The notes beneath the pieces were generated by a model, which did no database searches, was not told where the DNA came from, and saw only the letters and a program-made list of their open reading frames with translations. Shown one piece after another: positions 6,732-14,972 of a stretch of DNA of 64,000 nucleotides; position 1 is the first letter of the stretch; the number at the start of each line of letters is the position of its first letter. The stretch comes from UBA4416 sp040387475 (GTDB lineage Bacteria; Bacteroidota; Bacteroidia; B-17B0; Aurantibacillaceae): NCBI GenBank assembly GCA_040387475.1, contig JAZKDT010000046.1, positions 1-64,000 on the forward strand, given 5' to 3'. The translations under genes were made by a program, and so were the position numbers.

Positions 6732-6753
6732 TAATCTACGCGATAAACGGGTT

Positions 6754-6783
6754 AAAAAGGCGCAACAAAGCGCCTTTTTTTAT
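6754..6783 (+). terminator. Rho-independent terminator after doxX-like gene
   Basis: Stem AAAAAGGCGC (6754-6763) / GCGCCTTTTT (6770-6779), loop AACAAA, then T run. Confidence 0.9.
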
Positions 6784-6787
6784 TTAG

Positions 6788-6806
6788 TTTCCACAAATTG
6801 TGGAAA
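6788..6806. repeat. 19-bp palindrome upstream of the kai operon
   Basis: TTTCCACAAATTGTGGAAA is a perfect palindrome in the 320-base region between the doxX-like gene and kaiC. It could be a regulator site. The rest of this gene-free stretch holds only the terminator to its left and the kaiC promoter to its right. Confidence 0.45.
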
Positions 6807-7019
6807 TCAATCCTCAATGAATTCGAATTTACGGTAGAAAAGTGTAGAATGTACAAGGATTTCAACAACGGTACTATTTTTGAAATCCTATTAGCATCAA
6901 AATTTACGATTTTATACTAATTCCAAGCTTATGAAAAAAATGTACTTCAAAAAAATTTGGCTCAGACTCAGGATCATTTATTAAAAATTAGTATATAATC
7001 CAAAAGTGCAATAAAATTA

Positions 7020-7027
7020 TATTTTTG
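7020..7027 (+). promoter_or_regulatory. kaiC operon -7 promoter box
   Basis: TATTTTTG matches TAnnTTTG and lies 24 bases before the TTG start of kaiC. No convincing -33 TTG was found. Confidence 0.5.
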
Positions 7028-7050
7028 CAACATTATAAAACATATAGAAA

Positions 7051-8748
7051 TTGGAAAAGGTAAAATCTTCAAAATCAAAATTTATATTCCCAAAAACACC
7101 AACCGGTGTTGAGGGATTAGATGAAATCACAGAGGGTGGTTTCCCAAAAGGCCGACCAACACTTATTTGTGGAGGTGCAGGTTGCGGTAAAACACTATTA
7201 TCAATGCAATTTCTTATTAAGGGCATTACTGAGTTTAACGAGAATGGAGTCTTCATGTCTTTTGAAGAACCGACTAAAGATCTTACATTAAATGTAAAAT
7301 CTCTTGGTTTTGACCTTGATAAATTCAAAGCCGACAAAAAATTGGTCATAGATCATGTTCGAATAGAAAGATCAGAGATTGATGAAACTGGAGAATACGA
7401 CTTGGAAGGTTTATTTATTCGTTTAGGACATGCCATTGACACCGTAAAGGCAAAACGGGTAGTGTTAGATACGTTGGAAGCTTTATTTTCGGGATTGGAT
7501 AACCAGGCCATTTTAAGAGCTGAATTAAGACGTTTATTTCACTGGCTAAAAGATAAAGGTGTTACAGCTATTATAACTGGCGAACGTGGCGAATCAACAT
7601 TAACCAGACAAGGACTTGAGGAATATGTGTCTGACTGTGTTATTTTATTAGATCATAGAGTTATTGAACAGGTATCCACCCGCCGGTTACGCATAGTAAA
7701 ATACAGGGGCACAACGCACGGAACCAATGAATATCCATTTTTAATTGATAAAGACGGGATTTCTGTTCTACCAATCACTTCATTAAAATTAGATCATAAA
7801 GTATCTACTGACATTGTATCTACGGGTGTGCCCGGCTTAGATGATATGTTTATCGGGGGGGGCTTTTTTAAAGGAAGCAACGTGTTAGTGTCGGGAACTG
7901 CAGGTACAGCTAAAACAACCGTAGCGGCCTATTTTGCGAATGAACAATGTCGTAAAAAACAACGAGTGGTTTATTTTGCATTTGAAGAATCGCCACAGCA
8001 ACTCCTCAGAAATATGAGATCTATTGGTTTGGATCTGGAACCTCACATCCAAAAAGGTCTCTTGCAAATCCATTCTTCACGGCCAACGTTAAATGGATTA
8101 GAACTGCATCTTTTAACATTACGGAAAATAATTAAGGAATATAATCCCACGACGGTCATCATTGATCCCATCAGTAATTTAATTTCAGTGGGAAGCCCGC
8201 ACGAAGTGAGATCCATGCTGGTACGATTGATTGATATGCTTAAATTAAATAACATCACCTCTATGTTTACTTCCCTGGGTAAGGAGAGCTATGATAGCAG
8301 GCCGGATTTAGCTGAAGAATCCGTTTCGTCACTAGTGGATACGTGGGTAACAGTGAGGGACATTGAAGGAATAGGGGAACGAAATCGTGGCATTTACATT
8401 ATAAAGTCAAGAGGAATGGGTCATTCCAACCAGGTACGCGAATTTATTATTAGAAATGATGGGCTTCATTTATTAGACGTGGAACTTGGGCCGAACGGCA
8501 TTTTAACTGGTGCAGCCAGGAAGACAAATGAGCTTCAACGTAAAGTATCTCAGCTAAAACTTCAGAACGAGATGGATAGAAAAGATCGCGAAATATCCAG
8601 AAAACGCAAAGTGTTAGAAGCAAATATCGCCGCATTAAATAATGAATTTGAATCTGTACAGGAAGAATTAAGTATTTTGAAAGCGACTGAACAGTTACAT
8701 TCAAAATTACTTTCAGAGACCAAAACAGGCAAACCTAAAAAAAAATAA
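7051..8748 (+). CDS. kaiC: KaiC-like circadian-type ATPase/kinase
   Basis: A 565-residue double-RecA protein, the autokinase/autophosphatase core of Kai timing systems. The CI domain has Walker A GGAGCGKT (41-48) and catalytic Glu pair (72-73); CII has GTAGTAKT (282-289) and a second Glu pair (312-313). In CII, EESVSSLVDT puts Ser426-Ser427 at the phosphorylation site occupied by Ser431-Thr432 in Synechococcus, so autophosphorylation looks possible with Ser in place of Thr. A charged coiled-coil tail (about 500-550) replaces the cyanobacterial A-loop tail. The start is TTG, since no ATG lies before CI. It is one base from kaiB and heads a five-gene operon; no kaiA is seen. Confidence 0.93.
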   Translation: MEKVKSSKSKFIFPKTPTGVEGLDEITEGGFPKGRPTLICGGAGCGKTLLSMQFLIKGITEFNENGVFMSFEEPTKDLTLNVKSLGFDLDKFKADKKLVIDHVRIERSEIDETGEYDLEGLFIRLGHAIDTVKAKRVVLDTLEALFSGLDNQAILRAELRRLFHWLKDKGVTAIITGERGESTLTRQGLEEYVSDCVILLDHRVIEQVSTRRLRIVKYRGTTHGTNEYPFLIDKDGISVLPITSLKLDHKVSTDIVSTGVPGLDDMFIGGGFFKGSNVLVSGTAGTAKTTVAAYFANEQCRKKQRVVYFAFEESPQQLLRNMRSIGLDLEPHIQKGLLQIHSSRPTLNGLELHLLTLRKIIKEYNPTTVIIDPISNLISVGSPHEVRSMLVRLIDMLKLNNITSMFTSLGKESYDSRPDLAEESVSSLVDTWVTVRDIEGIGERNRGIYIIKSRGMGHSNQVREFIIRNDGLHLLDVELGPNGILTGAARKTNELQRKVSQLKLQNEMDRKDREISRKRKVLEANIAALNNEFESVQEELSILKATEQLHSKLLSETKTGKPKKK

Positions 8749-8749
8749 C

Positions 8750-9049
8750 ATGAGCAAGCAGGTAGCAGAATGGCAGCTCTTATTATACATTGCGGGGCAA
8801 ACCCCAAAATCAGTAAAAGCGCTTAGCAACATAAAAAAATATGCTGAAGAACATTTGGCGGGAAAATATACAATTGAAATTGTTGACCTCCTAAAAAATC
8901 CTCAATTAGCAGAAAATGATCAAATCTTAGCTGTTCCAACGTTAGTTAGAAAATTACCCGAACCAATTCGTAAAATTATTGGCGATCTTTCTAACGAAGA
9001 AAAAGTATTGGTAGGATTAAATATTAAATCTACCGTCCAATCCAACTAA
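8750..9049 (+). CDS. kaiB: KaiB clock protein
   Basis: A 99-residue thioredoxin-like protein that, in known systems, binds the CI ring of KaiC and switches fold. The family pattern is complete: LLLYIAGQTPKSVKALSNIK, IVDLLKNPQLAENDQILAVP, TLVRKLPEPIRKIIGDLS and EKVLVGL. The start ATG is one base after the kaiC stop and the next gene begins two bases after its own stop, so translation is probably coupled. It is the more canonical of the two KaiB-like proteins here. Confidence 0.93.
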   Translation: MSKQVAEWQLLLYIAGQTPKSVKALSNIKKYAEEHLAGKYTIEIVDLLKNPQLAENDQILAVPTLVRKLPEPIRKIIGDLSNEEKVLVGLNIKSTVQSN

Positions 9050-9050
9050 G

Positions 9051-9326
9051 ATGAAGAATCAAAAACTTAAGTTCAAATTGTTTATTTCTGGCATGTCCGT
9101 AAAATCGGGTCGTGCTATTGAAAATATTAAAGCAATTGGTGACCAGCAATTGAAGGGAAACTACGAACTTGAGATCGTTGATTTAATGAAATCAAAGGAA
9201 AAAGCAATCGAGTTCCAGATAGTGGCTATACCCACACTCATAAAATATGAACCGGCGCCCTTAAGAACGTTGGTTGGTGACTTATCTGACACAAAAAAAG
9301 TATTAAGGATATTAGAAATAGAATAA
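9051..9326 (+). CDS. Second, divergent KaiB-like protein
   Basis: A 91-residue KaiB-fold protein less conserved than its upstream neighbour: KLFISGMSVKSGRAIENIK, EIVDLMKSKEKAIEFQIVA, IPTLIKYEPAPLRTLVGDLS. The QLAENDQI segment is changed to KAIEFQI, which moves it toward the KaiB-like sensor domain of the SasA kinase. It sits four bases before a histidine kinase that has no KaiB-like domain of its own, so the two genes together may equal a split SasA. It could instead be a second KaiB that competes for KaiC. Both roles are inference. Confidence 0.88.
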   Translation: MKNQKLKFKLFISGMSVKSGRAIENIKAIGDQQLKGNYELEIVDLMKSKEKAIEFQIVAIPTLIKYEPAPLRTLVGDLSDTKKVLRILEIE

Positions 9327-9330
9327 GGTT

Positions 9331-10593
9331 TTGGAACAAAGTGTATTACATATTAAAGATCTACAGGATAAAATTAGTGAGTTGGAAATTCAACTTATGG
9401 AATCCCGAAGCATCATAGAAGCCATACAGGACGGTTCGGTAGATGCCCTCGTTTTAAATAAAGATGGACAACATTCAATTTATTCATTAGAAAGTGCCGA
9501 TTACACGTATCGGATCCTGATCGAAAAAGTACAGGAAGGCGCGTTAAGCATTTCGGAGAACGGTTTGATCTTGTACTGCAACGAATATTTTGCAAAACTG
9601 ATCAATATGCCCGATGATAAAGTAGTTGGTACTTATTTCAACAGCTACATCGAATCTGTAGGTCAGTTCCAGGAACTACGTGAGGCAGTTAAACACGGTC
9701 CAACCAAGGGAGAAATTATTTTAAATATAAACGGTGTTAAATTACCGGTTTATATTTCTCTTTCAGATTTGCAGCCCTTTGTGCCGGCAATCGGTATTAT
9801 TGTGAGTGATCTTTCTCAAAAAAAGAAACATGAAGAAGACCTGGCTGTATATCAACGCAAACTCGAAATTAAAGTAAATGAGCTAAATGAAATAAATGCG
9901 CATTTGGTAGAATTTATTCATGTTATCTCGCACGACATCAAAGAACCATTGAGGAAAATTGTAGCTTATAGCTCACACTTACGTGAATTAAGCAACGACA
10001 AATTTGAACCGGATGATATTAAAAAGCTCAGCATCGTGAGTAATGCAGCTGCACGACTTAACTCGCTGGTAGATGATCTGGTAAAATACTCTATCACCGC
10101 ACGTAAAATAGATCTGAATGAAATCGATCTGAACAAAATATTAAAAGATGTAACCGATGATTTGGATTTAAGTATTAGTGAAATGAATGCCCAGTTGTTT
10201 GTCAAAGATCTTCCGAAAGTAAATGGTTCTGAAGTTCAGATGCGTCAGCTGTTTTTAAATCTTTTAAGCAACGCTTTAAAATTTAAAAAAGCAAATGTTA
10301 CACCTTCGATTACTATCAGTCATGACATCAGGGACTGCGTGGATTTTAATTTTCCCAATAAAAAATTTCATCGCATTAGTATACACGACAATGGCATTGG
10401 TATTGAAAAACAACAGCTTAATAAAGTATTTATGATATTCCAACGGTTGCATATGCCCGAAGAATATCCGGGAAATGGAGTAGGCCTAGCCATTTGTAAA
10501 AAAATAATGGAGAATCATTTAGGCCGAATTGATGTGGAAAGTACACCGGGCGATGGAAGTACCTTTAATATTTATTTTCCTGTAACCCATTAA
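9331..10593 (+). CDS. PAS-domain sensor histidine kinase of the Kai operon
   Basis: A 420-residue soluble kinase. A coiled coil (1-30) leads into a PAS domain (about 45-165), a second coiled coil and a HisKA domain with FIHVISHDIKEPLRKI (phosphoacceptor His near 202). The HATPase part shows the N box (LLSNALKFKK), DNGIGI and GNGVGLAICKKIM. No membrane segment is present, so it senses an internal signal or a partner protein. It starts with TTG four bases after the second KaiB-like gene and ends directly against a receiver gene, its likely partner. It probably reads KaiC state, as SasA does, but lacks a fused KaiB domain. Confidence 0.92.
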   Translation: MEQSVLHIKDLQDKISELEIQLMESRSIIEAIQDGSVDALVLNKDGQHSIYSLESADYTYRILIEKVQEGALSISENGLILYCNEYFAKLINMPDDKVVGTYFNSYIESVGQFQELREAVKHGPTKGEIILNINGVKLPVYISLSDLQPFVPAIGIIVSDLSQKKKHEEDLAVYQRKLEIKVNELNEINAHLVEFIHVISHDIKEPLRKIVAYSSHLRELSNDKFEPDDIKKLSIVSNAAARLNSLVDDLVKYSITARKIDLNEIDLNKILKDVTDDLDLSISEMNAQLFVKDLPKVNGSEVQMRQLFLNLLSNALKFKKANVTPSITISHDIRDCVDFNFPNKKFHRISIHDNGIGIEKQQLNKVFMIFQRLHMPEEYPGNGVGLAICKKIMENHLGRIDVESTPGDGSTFNIYFPVTH

Positions 10594-11031
10594 ATGAACA
10601 CATTCAACAACTTACATATTGTTATAGCTGAAGATGATCCGGATGACGGAGAAATTGTGGTCAACAGTTTCAATTCGCACCCCTGTTTTTCAAACATTAC
10701 CTGGGTAAAAAATGGTCAGGAATTGCTGGATTTTTTAAATGCATGCGAAAAAAAACCGGATGTTATTTTAACGGATATTAATATGCCTAAAGTCAATGGT
10801 ATTGAAGCTCTGGAAAAAGTATTCAGTGATTCAACATTATGTTCAATCCCGGTGTTTGTTTACTCCTCAACCGCAAATCCTACTTATGAAAAAAAATGTA
10901 AAGAATTGGGCAGTCTGGCATTTTTAATAAAACCCTACAGTCTCAGTGATTTTAATGATATCCCCTATCAACTCGTTTATATTTTAAATTCAAAATTCCC
11001 GCCAAAAGAAAGCCCCTGTGCGGACAGTTGA
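10594..11031 (+). CDS. Single-domain response regulator (Rcp1-type)
   Basis: A 145-residue stand-alone receiver with no output domain. Acidic pocket AEDDPDDG near the N-terminus, phosphoacceptor Asp in VILTDINMPKVNG (about residue 60), Ser/Thr in VFVYSSTANP and conserved Lys in FLIKPYS. The form resembles Rcp1-type receivers that pair with PAS or phytochrome kinases. Its ATG directly follows the kinase stop codon, so the two are almost certainly cognate. As no DNA-binding domain is present, the signal must pass to another protein or phosphorelay. Confidence 0.92.
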   Translation: MNTFNNLHIVIAEDDPDDGEIVVNSFNSHPCFSNITWVKNGQELLDFLNACEKKPDVILTDINMPKVNGIEALEKVFSDSTLCSIPVFVYSSTANPTYEKKCKELGSLAFLIKPYSLSDFNDIPYQLVYILNSKFPPKESPCADS

Positions 11032-11094
11032 TAAATTTGATGATGTTTTTCTTTCGATAATATATTTCATTAATTTAGCTCTTGATATACTATT

Positions 11095-11469
11095 ATGAAA
11101 AGCAACTTATACAATAAAGAGGCCTCCGGTTTCTTACACGGAAAATCAGAACACACATTAATGTTGTTTAATCATTTTATAGAGGAATATAAAAAAATAG
11201 GAGATATTGTTATTGAACCAACCAAAACCATGATTGGCATCAGTAACTCTAACAAACGTATTGCCTGGGTAACACAGCTAGGAAAAAACTTTGTTCATAT
11301 TGTGTTTCCTTTCAAAAAGCTATATGAGGATAATTTATGTTTCCAAAAAATGGCGCAGGTTCCCGGAAGCGATACACAGTTCAATCATCATTTCCGAATG
11401 CTCCATAAAGAAGATCTCAATAAAGAAGTTCTAAAATTTATGAAACTGGCTTTTAAAGAAGAGAAGTAA
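11095..11469 (+). CDS. DUF5655-type protein
   Basis: A 124-residue soluble protein. The pattern GKSEHTLMLFNHFIEEY, IEPTKTMIGIS, RIAWVTQLGKNFVHIVFPF and FNHHFRMLHKEDLNKEV fits the small DUF5655 family, whose function is unknown. It starts 63 bases after the receiver gene and is not obviously coupled to the kai operon; a gene for a WYL regulator follows on the same strand. It has no signal peptide or membrane segment. Confidence 0.7.
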   Translation: MKSNLYNKEASGFLHGKSEHTLMLFNHFIEEYKKIGDIVIEPTKTMIGISNSNKRIAWVTQLGKNFVHIVFPFKKLYEDNLCFQKMAQVPGSDTQFNHHFRMLHKEDLNKEVLKFMKLAFKEEK

Positions 11470-11477
11470 CAATTGTA

Positions 11478-11485
11478 TATATTTG
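11478..11485 (+). promoter_or_regulatory. -7 promoter box of the WYL regulator
   Basis: TATATTTG fits TAnnTTTG, 25 bases before the ATG at 11511. A -33 element at normal distance is not evident. Confidence 0.45.
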
Positions 11486-11510
11486 ACTCCTCTTACTTTA
11501 AAAACACTCT

Positions 11511-12455
11511 ATGAATCGTATTGACCGCGTATCTGCCATTTTAATCCAACTACAATCTAAAAAAGTAGTAAGAGCGCAGGATATTGCTGATCGGTTTAAT
11601 ATTAGTTTACGTACCGTTTACAGAGATATCAGAACGCTTGAAGAAGCTGGAATACCATTGGTTGGCGAAACAGGCATTGGCTATTCCATTATGGATGGAT
11701 ACCGATTGCCTCCTGTAATGTTTACCCTGGAAGAAGCAACTGCTTTTTTAACAGCAGAAAAATTAGTGGAAAAACTAACTGACAATTCCACTGATCAAAG
11801 CTATAAATCAGCGATGTATAAAATAAAGTCAGTATTGCGATCTGCTGAAAAAGATTATCTGGAGGATATGGATGAGAACATTGAGGTAATGAATAATCCT
11901 TATATTCCTAAGGAAAGAGCAGCCGATAACTCTCTGCAAACGATTTTAAAAAATATATCTGAAAAAAAAGTAATGGCTATTCATTATTTTGCCAATCACA
12001 GCCAGGAAAACACCAACCGTAATATTGAGCCGGTGGGTATTTTTTATTACAGTTCCAATTGGCACCTACTCGCTTTTTGTCAACTTAGAAATGATTATCG
12101 CGACTTCCGGATTGACCGCATCAGCCAAATCGTCTCCACCCCTCTACCCTTTAAAAAAAATCATCCTTCCTTAAAGAGTTTCCTAAAACAAATGGAGCAG
12201 GAAAAGGAAATGCATCATATTGTGATGCTGGCAGATAAAGAAATTGTAAAGCATTTTGGCGAACAAAAATATTACAACGGCTTTGTGTCGCAACAAGAAG
12301 TTAGAGGGAAAATGGAAATGACATTTTTAAGTTGCTCTATTGAAGGATTTGCTAGGTGGTATATGACATTTGGCGATAGAGCAGAAATATCGAGTCCGGA
12401 TAGTTTAAAGGAAATTATCAAAAAAATAGCCACCTCTATTGCAAAAAAACAATAG
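11511..12455 (+). CDS. HTH/WYL-domain transcriptional regulator (YafY type)
   Basis: A 314-residue regulator. An N-terminal HTH_11 winged helix (about 5-60; AQDIADRFNISLRTVYRDI) is followed by a WYL domain (about 145-210; KVMAIHYF, RNIEPVGIFYYSSNWHLLAFC, YRDFRIDRI) and a C-terminal WCX-like extension. WYL domains bind nucleic-acid or small ligands and such proteins often control stress or defence genes. Here it precedes a DinB-like and two GyrI-like genes on the same strand, a neighbourhood I have seen for YafY-type regulators, so these are its likely targets. Confidence 0.9.
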   Translation: MNRIDRVSAILIQLQSKKVVRAQDIADRFNISLRTVYRDIRTLEEAGIPLVGETGIGYSIMDGYRLPPVMFTLEEATAFLTAEKLVEKLTDNSTDQSYKSAMYKIKSVLRSAEKDYLEDMDENIEVMNNPYIPKERAADNSLQTILKNISEKKVMAIHYFANHSQENTNRNIEPVGIFYYSSNWHLLAFCQLRNDYRDFRIDRISQIVSTPLPFKKNHPSLKSFLKQMEQEKEMHHIVMLADKEIVKHFGEQKYYNGFVSQQEVRGKMEMTFLSCSIEGFARWYMTFGDRAEISSPDSLKEIIKKIATSIAKKQ

Positions 12456-12571
12456 CTTGCATTTTTTTCTTCCTGTTCTTCAACTACTTACTCATTTTCT
12501 TTTTTCCTACTGACATACCGTTGTCACCTACCCTTCTTTCCTTTGTATCATAACCTTTAAATATTAAACCT

Positions 12572-13069
12572 ATGATCACATTTATGGAATCGTTCTTAAA
12601 AGAACTCGAACAAGAAAGCATTGGAACCAGAAAAATGTTAGCCCTGGTACCCGCCGATAAACCGGATTGGAAACCACATGAAAAAAGCATGAAATTAAAA
12701 GATCTGGCAACACATATTGCCGACCTTCCTACCTGGGTGAACCTGGCTTTAGAAAAGGATGAACTTGATTTTGCAGCAGCGCCTTATAACCCAACTAATT
12801 GTAATGGAGGCGAAGAATTAACTGTTTACTTTGACAAAAATTTGGAAGAAGCCAAACAGGTTTTACTGAAAAGCAAAGATTCTGTTTTAGAAGAAACATG
12901 GACCTTACGAAACGGAGATATTATTTATATGCAGTCTACGCGATTAGAAACTATACGTCATTCCTATTGTCAAATGGTGCATCACAGGGCTCAATTAGGT
13001 GTATATTTAAGACTATTAAACATTCCTATTCCGGGCGTTTACGGGCCAAGCGCAGACGAATCATTTTAA
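12572..13069 (+). CDS. DinB-like four-helix protein
   Basis: A 165-residue protein of the DinB/YfiT-like metal-binding four-helix superfamily. Candidate metal His residues are in LATHIADLPTWV and in the YCQMVHHRAQLGVYLRLL helix, and the ending IPGVYGPSADE is common in Bacteroidota members. Relatives include thiol-dependent enzymes, but this subfamily has no defined substrate. The start MITFMESFLKEL has an alternative Met at residue 5. It stands between the WYL regulator and two GyrI-like genes, with a REP-like palindrome in the gap after it. Confidence 0.87.
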   Translation: MITFMESFLKELEQESIGTRKMLALVPADKPDWKPHEKSMKLKDLATHIADLPTWVNLALEKDELDFAAAPYNPTNCNGGEELTVYFDKNLEEAKQVLLKSKDSVLEETWTLRNGDIIYMQSTRLETIRHSYCQMVHHRAQLGVYLRLLNIPIPGVYGPSADESF

Positions 13070-13070
13070 T

Positions 13071-13114
13071 AAATTTACTGTCAGTTCGAGCGAAGTCGAG
13101 AACAAAGTAAATTT
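13071..13114. repeat. REP-like extragenic palindrome
   Basis: Outer arms AAATTTAC (13071-13078) and GTAAATTT (13107-13114) enclose an imperfect palindrome around TTCGAGCGAAGTCGAGAA. The core is a dispersed extragenic repeat I know from other bacterial genomes. Only one copy was noticed in this window. Confidence 0.55.
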
Positions 13115-13170
13115 TTAGCAGGATACTTTTTGACTAAGCTCGAATTCACAACTAAAAAAACAATCAACTT

Positions 13171-13632
13171 ATGACAACAATAAAAGAACCATTTAAGATT
13201 ATTGGCATTTCAGTAAGAACAACTAATGAAAATGGACAAGCCATAAAAGACATTCCATTTTTATGGAATAAATTTTTCACAGAAAATATTTCAGAAAAAA
13301 TAACTCATAAGCTTAGTGACGATTTGTATTGTGTATATACTCACTATGAAAAAGACCATACAAAACCTTATACAACTATTTTAGGGTACAAAGTAAAAAC
13401 GGATGAAGTTTTACCGGAAGGCTTAGTTGAAAAAACTATTGAACCTGCAGATTATAAAATATTTTCGGCGAAAGGCAAACTGGCCGAACCATTTGTTTAT
13501 AATGAATGGACAAAGATCTGGAATTTGAATTCGGAAATGAATCGTTCCTTTACTTCGGACTTCGAAATTTACGGAGCAAAAGCTCAGGATCCGGAAAATG
13601 CTGAAGTGGATATTTATATTGCTATGAAATAA
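13171..13632 (+). CDS. GyrI-like/effector-binding-domain protein
   Basis: A 153-residue stand-alone effector-binding domain, like the C-terminal ligand-binding half of AraC- and MerR-type multidrug regulators. Family pattern: FKIIGISVRTTNENGQA at the start, IPFLWNKFF, YCVYTHYEKDH and YTTILGYKV in the middle, and DFEIYGAK with VDIYIAMK at the end. With no DNA-binding domain it may sequester or hydrolyse a small hydrophobic compound. It begins about 100 bases after the DinB-like gene and is followed within 16 bases by a second GyrI-like gene. Confidence 0.85.
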   Translation: MTTIKEPFKIIGISVRTTNENGQAIKDIPFLWNKFFTENISEKITHKLSDDLYCVYTHYEKDHTKPYTTILGYKVKTDEVLPEGLVEKTIEPADYKIFSAKGKLAEPFVYNEWTKIWNLNSEMNRSFTSDFEIYGAKAQDPENAEVDIYIAMK

Positions 13633-13647
13633 CTTAAAATAGATAAT

Positions 13648-14271
13648 ATGGAAAAACTAGACCTGACAAAACTCTATAAATCATATTACACAGCTAAAGC
13701 CAGCCCGGAAATTATAAAAATAGAGAGTGCGAATTATTTATCCATACCGGGTAAAGGCGACCCTTCTGATAAATTATTTTTGGACAAAACACAGGCTTTA
13801 TATTCTGTAGCTTACACGTTAAAATTTGCATATAAAAGTAAAAACAAAGATTTTACGGTAGCTAAACTTGAGGGTTTATGGTGGTTTGACGAGGCCCGGC
13901 ATAATAATCTCTCATTATCGGAAACGCCACAAAAAGTACCAAGAAGCCAATGGGAATACCGATTATTAATTCGCTTACCTGATTTTGTATCTCACAACGA
14001 AATAGAAGCTGCAAAAAACGCTGCTCTTGCAAAAAAAGGTTTTGAAGCTATAACAGAAGTTGAGTATTTTGAATTGAATGAAGGATTAACCGTTCAAATG
14101 ATGCACGTAGGTCCGTTTGACAAGGAAATTGAAACCTTACGCATCATGAGTGAAATGATAAAGGAGAAAGGATTTCAAAAAAATGGATTACATCACGAAA
14201 TCTATTTATCGGATTTTAGAAAAACTTCGCCCGAGAAACTCAAAACTATTTTGCGTGAACCTGTCAGGTAA
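13648..14271 (+). CDS. GyrI-like small-molecule-binding protein
   Basis: A 207-residue protein of the larger GyrI-like (YdhR/SBP-type) family: KLYKSYYTAKASPEIIKI, YLSIPGKGDPSD, LEGLWWFDE, SQWEYRLLIRLPDFV, MHVGPFDKE and HHEIYLSDFRKTSPEKLKT are typical. Members bind drug-like or cyclopropanoid compounds and some hydrolyse them. It is in tandem with the shorter GyrI-like gene and probably co-transcribed, under the WYL regulator by context. A shared terminator stem lies between its end and the convergent YdeI-like gene. Confidence 0.87.
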   Translation: MEKLDLTKLYKSYYTAKASPEIIKIESANYLSIPGKGDPSDKLFLDKTQALYSVAYTLKFAYKSKNKDFTVAKLEGLWWFDEARHNNLSLSETPQKVPRSQWEYRLLIRLPDFVSHNEIEAAKNAALAKKGFEAITEVEYFELNEGLTVQMMHVGPFDKEIETLRIMSEMIKEKGFQKNGLHHEIYLSDFRKTSPEKLKTILREPVR

Positions 14272-14309
14272 TTTCCAGGCTGTGGAATGAATGGTAAAAA
14301 ATTAAACTG

Positions 14310-14343
14310 AATCTGTGCCTGAATATAAATTTCGGCGCAGATT
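14310..14343. terminator. Bidirectional terminator
   Basis: Stem AATCTGTGCC (14310-14319) / GGCGCAGATT (14334-14343), with one G-T pair, T-rich on its right and A-rich on its left. It serves two convergent genes. Confidence 0.65.
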
Positions 14344-14960
14344 TATTTTTTCAAATATTTCCAATTTCTGATTTTACCTTCAGCCATCCAGGTAATGGCA
14401 TCTGCTAAACGTTTGTTTTTAGTTGCTTCTGTTTTCGCTTCTTCCAACCAGGTAACGTATTCTTTTTTATTGCTATAACTAAATGCATCGTAAGTTTCTT
14501 CAGCCTTTTTATTTTTCTTTAAAGCAGATATTAAATAACCAGGCGTTTCAATTTTTTGATTTGCAACAACTTTTGGCTTAACCGGCAACTTGATATTATT
14601 TTCATTCAAAATCATCGCTTCTTTAATGTAAGCTTTCATGATTTTATCAGAAGGTAAATCTTTTAATGATGTGATCTTACCTAAATGCCCCATGGCCACT
14701 TCAGATTTCGCCGTAGTCAATAGTTTTTTATCCGTCATCAATGCTGCTTTCCAAAAACCAAAAACTGCATGCTCCTTAAAGGACGCCATGTGGCAAAAAG
14801 GCCCTTTATAGTCAAAGCAGGGGAAGCTCCATTTGATGGTCTCTTCAACTTCAGGACACACTTCATGCACTAAAGCTCTTAAATGTTTCAAAATAGGTTG
14901 TGCAAAAGGCTGAGCTTTTTTTATGTACTCGTCAACACGCTTGTTTTTATTCGCCATCAT
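14343..14960 (-). CDS. YdeI/OmpD-associated family protein (DUF1801-like)
   Basis: A 205-residue soluble protein. An N-terminal DUF1801/YdhG-like domain (about 10-120) shows RALVHEVCPEVEETIKWSFPCF and HMASFKEHAVFGFW; a C-terminal YdeI region ends with YVTWLEEAKTEATKNKRL. The family is widespread; YdeI-type proteins are linked to stress and antimicrobial peptide resistance in some enterobacteria, without a known reaction. The second Met (14957) is an equally good start. It begins twelve bases after the sensor-kinase gene on the same strand and may be the last gene of that operon. Confidence 0.85.
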   Translation of the reverse strand: MMANKNKRVDEYIKKAQPFAQPILKHLRALVHEVCPEVEETIKWSFPCFDYKGPFCHMASFKEHAVFGFWKAALMTDKKLLTTAKSEVAMGHLGKITSLKDLPSDKIMKAYIKEAMILNENNIKLPVKPKVVANQKIETPGYLISALKKNKKAEETYDAFSYSNKKEYVTWLEEAKTEATKNKRLADAITWMAEGKIRNWKYLKK

Positions 14961-14972
14961 ACATAGTTTATA

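Noticed and set aside
7051..11031. A kaiA gene hidden in or near the clock operon
   Set aside because: No frame with KaiA-like length or content exists there.
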